23,331 nt of DNA from JAETTH01 sp964455975 (GTDB lineage: Bacteria; Bacillota; Clostridia; TANB77; CAG-508), in assembly GCA_964455975.1 (NCBI GenBank), contig CAYVYP010000020.1, positions 1 through 23,331 on the forward strand, read 5' to 3'. How positions within the stretch are numbered: position 1 is the first letter of the stretch; each line of letters opens with the position of its first letter. The translations under genes and the position numbers were made by a program. The notes under the pieces were generated by a model that saw only the letters and a program-made list of their open reading frames with translations, was not told the origin of the DNA and searched no databases. Positions 6,785 through 14,161 of the stretch are shown in pieces.

Positions 6785-6931
6785 ATGATAGCTAAATACT
6801 GGAAAAAAGTTGGTTTAATAATATTAGTAATTGCATGTCTTTTTAATATTGTTTCAAAAATAGTCAATAAAAATTCATTAAAAGATGAATTACAAGCATC
6901 TGCTACATATTTACAAAATCAGCAAAAATAA
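6785..6931 (+). CDS. 48-residue single-pass membrane peptide, unknown function
   Basis: A small gene reading MIAKYWKKVGLIILV and ending YLQNQQK, 48 residues. Residues 9-22 form one hydrophobic segment after a basic start (K4, K7, K8), and the rest is polar, so the N-terminus probably stays in the cytoplasm. AAGGAG about nine bases before the ATG and a perfect sigma-A promoter at 6726-6754 are strong evidence that this is a real, well-expressed gene and not chance coding. No CGG codon is used. I do not recognise the family. Its neighbour downstream is rpmE, which appears to have its own promoter. Confidence 0.72.
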   Translation: MIAKYWKKVGLIILVIACLFNIVSKIVNKNSLKDELQASATYLQNQQK

Positions 6932-6959
6932 TAAAAAATGTAAAAATTGAAGCAAAAGC

Positions 6960-6988
6960 TTGAAATAACTAAAAAAATATGTTATTAT
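6960..6988 (+). promoter_or_regulatory. Likely promoter of rpmE
   Basis: TTGAAA at 6960-6965 and TATTAT at 6983-6988 with a 17-base spacer, 47 bases before the ATG of rpmE. Confidence 0.6.
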
Positions 6989-7035
6989 AAATAACGGTAA
7001 ATTTATTAAAAGAAAAGGAAGAGGTGAAAGACATA

Positions 7036-7236
7036 ATGAAAGAAGGAATACACCCAAATTATACAGAATCAACAATAACATGTGCATGTGGAACAGAATT
7101 TAAAACAAATTCAACAAAATCAGATATGAAAATTGATGTTTGTTCAAATTGTCACCCATACTGGACAGGTAGTTTAAAACAAAATTCAACTGGTGGTAGA
7201 GCAGATAAATTTAAGAAAAAATATGGTCTTCAATAA
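7036..7236 (+). CDS. rpmE: 50S ribosomal protein L31, zinc-binding type
   Basis: L31 is a small large-subunit protein that bridges the 50S and 30S subunits. Starting at ATG 7036 the product is 66 residues and opens MKEGIHPNYTE, the usual L31 start. A GTG four codons upstream would overlap the AGGTG ribosome-binding sequence and is less likely. The zinc cysteines are C16 and C18 (CAC) and C36 and C39 (CSNCHP), so this is the C-plus form that stores zinc, not the zinc-free paralogue. It ends with the family motif RADKFKKKYGL. It has its own promoter and terminator and stands apart from other ribosomal protein genes, as usual for rpmE. Confidence 0.96.
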   Translation: MKEGIHPNYTESTITCACGTEFKTNSTKSDMKIDVCSNCHPYWTGSLKQNSTGGRADKFKKKYGLQ

Positions 7237-7243
7237 GATTAAT

Positions 7244-7269
7244 AAAAAAGAGCGCAAGCTCTTTTTTTG
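7244..7269 (+). terminator. Terminator of rpmE
   Basis: AAAGAGC-GCAA-GCTCTTT forms a tight stem with a four-base loop followed directly by a run of T, starting eight bases after the rpmE stop. Confidence 0.92.
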
Positions 7270-7283
7270 TTATCACAATTTAC

Positions 7284-7312
7284 TTGATTTATAAGCAAAA
7301 TTGTAATAAAAT
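7284..7312 (+). promoter_or_regulatory. Likely promoter of the miaB operon
   Basis: TTGATT at 7284-7289 and TAAAAT at 7307-7312 with a 17-base spacer, just after the rpmE terminator and 28 bases before the miaB start. Confidence 0.5.
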
Positions 7313-7339
7313 AAAGAAATAAAATTGGAGGTTTTAAAC

Positions 7340-8726
7340 TTGGAAAAAATAGATATAACAAAACAATTAGAATATATAGAAAAAGTAGCTAAATTAAATG
7401 AAAACAATAATTTAAAATATAATATTTTAACAATGGGCTGTAAATTAAATGAAAACGATTCAGAAAAGTTATGTGGCATGCTAGAAGAAATGGGATATAC
7501 TAAAACAGAAGAATTAAAGGATGCAGATTTAGTTTTAATAAATACATGTTGTGTTAGAGAAAATTCTGAAGATAAATTATTTCGGAAAATTAGGTGAAAT
7601 AAAAAAATTAAAAGAAACCAAAAATGTAATTTCAGCAATTGGTGGATGTATGATGCAAGAAAAACATATAACAGATAAAATACATAAAAGTTATCCATTT
7701 ATAGATATTATATTTGGAACACACACATTACATAAATTCGCAGAAGATTTATATAATACCATTTACAATAATAAAAAAATAGAAGATATATTAGATATAG
7801 ATGGACAGATTATTGAAGGGTTGCCGATCACAAGAGATGATAAAATAAAAGCATCTGTAACTATTATGAATGGATGTAATAATTTTTGTAGCTATTGTAT
7901 AGTTCCATATGTACGAGGAAGAGAAAGAAGCAGAAACCCAGAAGATATAATAAATGAAGTAAAACAATTAGCTAAAGAAGGATATAAAGAAATAACTCTT
8001 TTAGGACAAAATGTTAATTCATATAAAGGAAATGGAGATTTAGGAATATATAAATTTTCAGAACTTTTAACACAAATAAATAAAATTGATGGAATAGAAA
8101 GAATACGATTTATTTCACCACATCCAAAAGATTTTACAGATGATGTTATAGAGGCGATAGCTAATTGTGAAAAAGTATGTAAAATAATTCACTTACCAAT
8201 TCAATCTGGAAGTACAGAAGTTTTGAAGGTAATGAATAGAAAATATACTAAAGAAAGTTATTTGAATTTAGTTCAAAAAATGAAAGAAAAAATCCCAGGA
8301 GTTTTATTTTCAACAGATATAATAGTAGGATTTCCAGGAGAAACAGAAGAAAATTTTAAAGATACTTTAGATGTAGTAGAAAAGGTATGTTTTGAACAAG
8401 TATTTATGTTTATATATTCAAGAAGAGTAGGAACACCAGCAGATAAAATGGAAAATCAAATACCAGAAGAAATAAAGCATGAAAGATTTGATAGATTAAA
8501 AAAATTAGTAGATAGTCAAGTAGAGCAAAATAATAAAAAATATATTAATACAACACAAAAAGTATTAGTAGAAGGAATTAGTAAAAATAATCCTGATACT
8601 TTAACAGGAAGAACAGATTCAAGTAAAATAGTAATATTTAATGGAAATAAAAAAGATATTGGAAAAATATTAAATATAAAAGTAGTAAAAGATCATTTAT
8701 GGTATTTAGAAGGAGAGAAAATATAA
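7340..8726 (+). CDS. miaB: tRNA-2-methylthio-N6-dimethylallyladenosine synthase MiaB, with one CGG +1 shift
   Basis: MiaB is a radical-SAM enzyme that adds the 2-methylthio group to i6A37 of tRNAs, a change that helps keep the reading frame. The N-terminal cluster cysteines are C34 (MGCKLNENDSEKL), C70 (NTCCVREN) and C103 (IGGCM). The radical-SAM triad is C179-NNF-C183-SY-C186, followed by IVPYVRGRERSR. A TRAM-like domain closes the protein. The best start is TTG 7340, eight bases after GGAGG (7327-7331). The zero frame holds to codon 81, where CGG (7583-7585) is followed by AAA ATT AGG TGA. Skipping C7583 gives Leu-Phe-Gly-Lys-Leu-Gly-Glu and a full-length product of 461 residues. The zero-frame start segment and the +1 segment overlap by only a few codons. 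It heads an operon with the HTH gene and mutS. Confidence 0.95.
7583..7585 (+). other. CGG +1 frameshift site in miaB
   Basis: Zero-frame context is TTA TTT CGG AAA ATT AGG TGA. Dropping C7583 gives TTA TTT GGA AAA TTA GGT GAA (L-F-G-K-L-G-E), the conserved MiaB stretch. Unshifted translation ends three codons after CGG. Confidence 0.88.
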
Positions 8727-9454
8727 TGAAACAAGTTTCAAAAGAAAAATTTGAAGAATATGTACAAGAAATAATAAATAAAAAAATGACAAGAAAACAA
8801 TTAATAGAAATTCTACAATCAGATAGTAGAACAGTTAACAAAAAAATTCAAGAATTAGCAGGGTATAATCCAGATTTATATCAAAGATTTATAGAGAAAT
8901 ATCCATATTCTCCAAAACAAAGAACAGATATCGACTATGAAGCTCTAGTAATAGACATGCTACAAAAAGAATTAATGACAGAGCAAGCTTCAGAAATTTA
9001 TGGAGTATCTGTAAGAACAATTACTAGAAGAATAACAGATTTAGAAAAAGATAATCCAAATCTAATAAGTATATATAGACAAGCAGCAGAAGATAAAAAA
9101 AGAGGAAGAAAACATTCTGAAAAACTACAAAAGGCAATATTAGAATTAGTTCCAAGAGAAGTTATAATTTCAGATAAAGTAAGTCAAAAAAAAGAACAAT
9201 TATTAAAAATTGAAAGAATATATAATCAAAGATGTAATATAGTGGAAAAACAAGAAGCAGCAAAGTCAATGGGGTATACATATAACAGAATTCAAAAATT
9301 ACTAAATGAATTATACAGGATACAAATAGAAGAACATGCAAAACAAAATGAAGTATCATTTAAACAAAAACTAAAAGTTAAAATTGAAAATCCTAATGTA
9401 ACAGCCGTAAGAGAAAAGATAAATACAACAAATGAAAGAGAAGAAGAAAAATAA
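8726..9454 (+). CDS. Putative DNA-binding protein with tandem helix-turn-helix repeats, unknown function
   Basis: I do not recognise the family of this 242-residue, basic protein. It has an internal duplication. Residues 21-57 (MTRKQLIEIL, SRTVNKKI, YNPDLYQRF) align with residues 84-120 (MTEQASEIYG, VRTITRRI, DNPNLISIYR), sharing MT..Q...EI...S.RT....I..L...NP.L. Each copy looks like a helix-turn-helix followed by an NP-L cap. A third, more distant helical unit occurs near residues 170-205 (EAAKSMGYTYNRIQKLL). A basic stretch KKRGRKH lies at 124-130. The start ATG 8726 overlaps the miaB stop by one base, with AGGAG at 8710-8714, so translation is coupled. mutS follows 36 bases later. A transcriptional regulator is the likeliest role. 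Confidence 0.75.
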   Translation: MKQVSKEKFEEYVQEIINKKMTRKQLIEILQSDSRTVNKKIQELAGYNPDLYQRFIEKYPYSPKQRTDIDYEALVIDMLQKELMTEQASEIYGVSVRTITRRITDLEKDNPNLISIYRQAAEDKKRGRKHSEKLQKAILELVPREVIISDKVSQKKEQLLKIERIYNQRCNIVEKQEAAKSMGYTYNRIQKLLNELYRIQIEEHAKQNEVSFKQKLKVKIENPNVTAVREKINTTNEREEEK

Positions 9455-9490
9455 TTTTAAAATATAAGTACTAAAAAGGAGATAATAAAT

Positions 9491-12105
9491 ATGGCAGAGT
9501 ATTCACCAATGATGCAACATTATTTAAGTATAAAACAGCAATATAAAGATTGCATAATTTTTTATAGATTAGGTGATTTTTATGAAATGTTTTTTGAAGA
9601 TGCAATAAGAACTTCAAGAGAATTAGAACTTACTTTAACAGGAAAAGATTGCGGACAAGAAGAGAGAGCACCAATGTGTGGAATACCATTTCATGCTGCA
9701 GATACATATATTGCAAAACTAATAGAAAAAGGATATAAAGTAGCTATCTGCGAGCAATTAGAGGATCCAAAACAAGCAAAAGGAATAGTAAAAAGAGATG
9801 TTATAAGAGTAGTAACACCAGGAACATTAATTGAAACTAATTTATTGGATGAAAAGAAAAATAATTATATAATGTCTATATTTAAAAAAGGTATATATTT
9901 TGGAATTGCTGTTTGCGATATTTCAACAGGAGATTTTTATGCTGCAGAAATAAAAGATGAAAACAATTTTGATATATTAATAGATGAAATTTCAAGATAT
10001 AATCCAGCAGAAATAATAGTAAATCAAACAATGTATGATTGTAAAGAAGAAGTAGATAAAATTAATGAAAAATTTAATTTATATATATCTAAATTAGATG
10101 AGGAAGAATTTACTTCAAATTATGATGTATTACAATTATCATATGAAATAATAGATAATAAAAATAAAAAAATAGAAGATTTAGCAAGTAAACTTTTTGC
10201 TGTAAGTAGCATAAATGGTTTGTTAGGGTATTTAGATCAAACTCAAAAAACAAAACTTGACCACATAAATAAAATTACAATTTATAGTACAACTAAATAT
10301 ATGTCTTTAGATATAAATGCAAGAAGAAACCTAGAAATTACTGAAAAAATGAGAGATAAATCTAAAAAGGGAACACTTTTATGGGTTTTAGATAAAACAT
10401 CAACATCAATGGGAGGAAGGCTTTTAAGAAGATGGCTTAATGACCCATTAATAGATATTGAAGAAATAAATGAAAGACTAGATGCAGTAGAAGAATTAAA
10501 AGACAGTCAAATATTAAGAGGAGATATCATAGACTCATTAAAAAGTGTTTATGATATAGAAAGACTATCAGGAAAAATAGCATATGGAAATGCAAATGGA
10601 AGAGATTTAATATCACTTAAAAACTCTTGCTGTGAACTTCCAAAGATTAAGAAAATATTAGAAAATACTAAAGCTACAAAATTAAAAAACTTATATGAAA
10701 ATTTAGATGAATTAAAAGATATTTATGAATTAATAGAAAAATCTATAGTAGAAGAACCACCAATATCTGTAAAAGAAGGTGGAATAATAAAATTAGGTTA
10801 TAATGAAGAAATAGATAAATTAAAAAATGCTACAACTTCACGGTAAAAAATGGATAATAGAATTAGAGGCAAAAGAAAGAGAAGATTCTCGGAATAAAAG
10901 GATTAAAAGTAGGATTTAATAGAATCTTCGGATATTTTATAGAAGTAACAAAATCAAATTTAGATATGGTGCCACAAAGGTATATTAGAAAACAGACATT
11001 AGCAAATTGTGAAAGATATGTTACAGAAGAATTAAAAAATTTAGAAAACCAAATATTAGGTGCAGAAGAAAAAGTCGTTGCTCTTGAGTATGAAATTTTT
11101 ACAAAAATAAGAGAAGAAATAGAACAAAAAATACAAAGAATACAAAAATCAGCAACTGTAATTGCAACATTAGATACATTAAATTCATTTGCACAAGTAG
11201 CAGAAGACTTAAATTATTGTAAACCAAAAGTAAATGACTATGGAATTATAGATATAAAAGCAGGAAGACATCCTGTAATTGAAAAAATGTTGCCAAGTGG
11301 AAGCTTTGTAGATAATGATACATATTTAGATAGAAATGATAATAGATTATCTATTATTACTGGTCCAAATATGGCAGGTAAATCTACATATATGAGACAA
11401 GTTGCATTAATTACATTAATGGCACAAGTTGGTAGTTTTGTACCAGCAAATGAAGCTACAATAGGAGTTTGCGACAAAATATTTACTAGAGTTGGAGCAT
11501 CAGATGATTTAAGTATGGGACAAAGTACTTTTATGGTAGAAATGATGGAAGTAGCAACTATATTAAAAGAAGCAACAAATAATAGTTTAGTTATTTTAGA
11601 TGAAATAGGAAGAGGAACATCTACTTATGATGGACTTTCAATTGCTTGGGCAGTAGCAGAATACATTTCTGATAAAGAAAAATGTGGAGCTAAAACACTG
11701 TTTGCAACACATTATCATGAACTAACAGAATTAGAAGAAAAACTAGAAGGTGTTAAAAATTATTCAGTAGCAGTAAAAGAAAAAGGAGAAGACATAATTT
11801 TCTTAAGAAAAATAGTAAAAGGTGGAACCGATGAAAGCTATGGAATACATGTAGCAAGATTAGCAGGAGTACCAAAAGATGTACTGAAAAATGCAAATGA
11901 TATATTAAAAACATTAGAAAGAAAAAGTATATTAGGAAAGAAAAATGTAGAAAAAGAAGATGCAAAAGTAGCACAAGGACAATTAGATTTATATAATTAT
12001 AAATTAGCAGATGTAGCACATGAAATAGATAAAATAAATTTAAACGAATTAACACCAATAGATGCTTTAAATATTTTAGTAAAAATAAAAGATAAAATAA
12101 AGTAA
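9491..12105 (+). CDS. mutS: DNA mismatch repair protein MutS, with two CGG +1 shifts
   Basis: MutS recognises mismatches and starts repair. Domain I opens with PMMQHYLSIKQQYKDCIIFY and the mismatch-stacking motif GDFYEMF. The core/clamp region runs to about residue 500. The ATPase shows Walker A GPNMAGKST (624-632), Walker B LVILDEIGRG (D703, E704), then TSTYDGLS and the ATHYHEL switch. The zero frame carries 450 codons and meets CGG TAA at 10841. After skipping that C, 16 codons (GKKWIIELEAKEREDS) are read, then CGG at 10890 requires a second skip to give Gly-Ile-Lys-Gly-Leu-Lys-Val-Gly. The combined product is 870 residues, normal for MutS. All three segments match the family without gaps or missing residues. 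Ribosome-binding site AAGGAG lies nine bases before the ATG. Confidence 0.96.
10841..10843 (+). other. First CGG +1 frameshift site in mutS
   Basis: Zero-frame context is ACA ACT TCA CGG TAA. Dropping C10841 gives ACT TCA GGT AAA AAA TGG (T-S-G-K-K-W), which leads into the MutS clamp sequence. Stop TAA is the very next codon in the unshifted frame. Confidence 0.88.
10890..10892 (+). other. Second CGG +1 frameshift site in mutS
   Basis: In the frame entered at the first site, GAA GAT TCT CGG AAT is read. Dropping C10890 gives GAT TCT GGA ATA AAA GGA (D-S-G-I-K-G), the conserved MutS glycine region, and the frame continues to the ATPase. CGG TAA-type termination is not immediate here: the unshifted frame stops nine codons later. 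Confidence 0.88.
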
Positions 12106-12119
12106 GAAAGAGGAGTTTT

Positions 12120-13754
12120 ATGAAAATTACTTATGAAAATAAACAAATAGAAGTTGAAACTGGTTCAAAAATAAAAGACATATTTAAATATGAAATAAAA
12201 GGGCAAAACATAATTGCATGTAAAATCAACAATGATGTAAAATCATTAAATTATGAATTAAATGAAGAAGTTACAGTAGAACTTTTAGATATAACTGATA
12301 AAGATGGAATTATGATATACATAAGAGGACTTTTATTTATAATGGGAGCAGCTTTTGCTAAATTATATCCAGAAGCAGAGCTTAATGTAAATTATCAACT
12401 TCATAATTCAATGTTTTGTGAAGTTAAAAATATTCAAATAACAGAAGAAATACTAAATGATATAGAAAAAGAAATGAGAAAAATAGTATCTCAAAATATA
12501 GAAATAACAAAAATATCAATGACAAAACAAGAAGCGGAAGAATTCTATAAAAAGGAAAAAACAGAATATGGAAAATTACAATTAGAAGCAAAACTAAAAG
12601 AAAAAGTATCTTTATATTATTTAGAAAAATATTATAACTATTTATATGGAGTTATGCCAGTATCTACAGAAATTTTAAAAATATTTGAACTTTTAAAATA
12701 TCAAGATGGTTTTTTAATAAGATATCCAAGTAGAAATAACCCATATGAGTTAAATAAATATATTGATAATAAAAAATTATCTACAACATTAAATGAATAT
12801 GATGATATCCACAAAATATTAAAAATAGATACAGTTCATAAATTAAATAATGTTGTAAGAAATGAAAATATAAAAAATGTAATATTAGTAGATGAAGCAT
12901 TACATGAAAAAAAGTTAGCTGCAATTGCAGACAAAATTGCTAAAAATAGAAATGTTAAAGTAGTATTAATAGCAGGGCCATCATCATCAGGAAAAACAAC
13001 ATCAGCAAAAAGACTAGGAGTTCAATTACGATTAAATGGCTTAAAACCAGTAACAATATCTGTTGATAATTATTTTGTTGAAAGAGAAGATAATCCTAAA
13101 GATGAAAATGGAAATTATGATTTTGAATGTATAGAAGCATTAGATGTAGAACTATTTAATAATCATTTAGTAAAATTAATTAATGGAGAAGAAATAGATG
13201 TTCCGGTATTTAATTTTAAAACAGGTAAAAAAGAATATGATGGAACTAAAATGAAGCTAAATTCAGATGAAATTTTAGTAATAGAAGGAATTCATTGCTT
13301 AAATGATAAATTAACTCCTAAAATATCAAAAGATCAAAAATTTAAAATATATGTGAGTGATTTAACAGTGTTAAATATTGACAACTTTAATAGAATATCA
13401 ACAACAGATTCAAGATTAATTAGAAGAATGGTAAGAGATTACAAATTTAGAGGATATTCAGCACTTCATACGTTAAAAATGTGGTATTCAGTAAATAGAG
13501 GAGAAGAAAAAAATATATTTCCATACCAAGAACAAGCAGATGCTATGTTTAACTCATCTTTAATATATGAATTAGGAGTTTTAAAAGATTATGCTATACC
13601 ATTGTTGCAAGAAATAGGTAAAGAAGAAAAAGAATATTCAGAAGCAATACGTTTATATGATTTATTAAGATATTTTGAATCGATTAAAGAAGATGATGTT
13701 CCTAAAAATTCACTTTTAAGAGAATTTATAGGAGGAAGTATATTTGGAGATTAA
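12120..13754 (+). CDS. Nucleoside kinase-like protein: TGS + threonyl-tRNA-synthetase-like + uridine kinase domains
   Basis: The 544-residue protein is a known Firmicutes fusion, usually annotated nucleoside kinase. Residues 1-60 form a TGS-like ubiquitin fold (IEVETGSKIKDIF). Residues 70-200 resemble the second additional domain of threonyl-tRNA synthetase (FIMGAAFAKLYPEAELNVNY). The C-terminal half is a P-loop kinase of the uridine kinase/phosphoribulokinase family with Walker A GPSSSGKTT at 286-294 and SVDNYFVERED for substrate binding. VFNFKTGKKEYDG, VIEGIHCLND and IRRMVRDYKFRGYSA follow. The true substrate is uncertain. AGGAG before ATG 12120 and a 14-base gap after mutS place it in the same operon. 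No CGG codon occurs in frame (one CCG GTA does, out of phase). Confidence 0.88.
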   Translation: MKITYENKQIEVETGSKIKDIFKYEIKGQNIIACKINNDVKSLNYELNEEVTVELLDITDKDGIMIYIRGLLFIMGAAFAKLYPEAELNVNYQLHNSMFCEVKNIQITEEILNDIEKEMRKIVSQNIEITKISMTKQEAEEFYKKEKTEYGKLQLEAKLKEKVSLYYLEKYYNYLYGVMPVSTEILKIFELLKYQDGFLIRYPSRNNPYELNKYIDNKKLSTTLNEYDDIHKILKIDTVHKLNNVVRNENIKNVILVDEALHEKKLAAIADKIAKNRNVKVVLIAGPSSSGKTTSAKRLGVQLRLNGLKPVTISVDNYFVEREDNPKDENGNYDFECIEALDVELFNNHLVKLINGEEIDVPVFNFKTGKKEYDGTKMKLNSDEILVIEGIHCLNDKLTPKISKDQKFKIYVSDLTVLNIDNFNRISTTDSRLIRRMVRDYKFRGYSALHTLKMWYSVNRGEEKNIFPYQEQADAMFNSSLIYELGVLKDYAIPLLQEIGKEEKEYSEAIRLYDLLRYFESIKEDDVPKNSLLREFIGGSIFGD

Positions 13755-13779
13755 AACTATAAAAAATTAGGAGAATAAA

Positions 13780-14094
13780 ATGCAAACAAGTAAATTTACA
13801 AAAATAGATGAAGAATTTATATGTGAAAACTGTGGTAAAAAAATATCAAAATTAGGGTATACATGTAGAAATCATTGTCCATATTGTTTACATTCAAAAC
13901 ATGTAGATATAAACCCAGGAGATAGGCAAGAAACATGCCATGGAATACTAGAACCAATAGACATAGAAATTAATCCTAAAAAAGGATATGTTATTGTTTT
14001 TAAGTGTAAAAAATGTGGAGCAATAAGAAAAAATAAAGCAGCAAAAGATGACAATATGGATTTAATGCTAGAAATAATGAAAAACAAAAAATAG
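13780..14094 (+). CDS. RNHCP domain zinc protein
   Basis: The 104-residue protein has the family signature C29-R30-N31-H32-C33-P34-xx-C36, preceded by C15-ENC18 and followed by GDRQETC53HG and the pair C76-KKC79. These cysteine pairs suggest a zinc-ribbon fold, possibly RNA binding. Other conserved positions are HVDINPGDR and the MxPI-like GILEPI. The function of RNHCP proteins is not established. The start ATG 13780 has TAGGAG nine bases upstream, and the gene lies 25 bases after the nucleoside kinase-like gene, so it is probably the last gene of the miaB-mutS operon. It converges on the minus-strand U32 gene, with a shared hairpin just after it. Confidence 0.88.
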   Translation: MQTSKFTKIDEEFICENCGKKISKLGYTCRNHCPYCLHSKHVDINPGDRQETCHGILEPIDIEINPKKGYVIVFKCKKCGAIRKNKAAKDDNMDLMLEIMKNKK

Positions 14095-14132
14095 TTAAGT
14101 TTAAAATAGAAAATCCAAAATAAGAAAGTTGA

Positions 14133-14161
14133 AAATAGAGAAGTTTTAAACTTCTCTATTT
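14133..14161. terminator. Hairpin shared by the convergent RNHCP and U32 genes
   Basis: AAATAGAGAAGTTT (14133-14146) is exactly complementary to 14148-14161 with a one-base centre (so a loop of a few bases in practice). The U32 stop codon (14146-14148 on the minus strand) lies inside it. T-rich sequence follows in the minus direction. It likely terminates both transcripts. Confidence 0.75.

Noticed and set aside
9162..9359. Antisense frame over the HTH gene
   Set aside because: Same hydrophobic low-complexity shadow of an A-rich coding strand.
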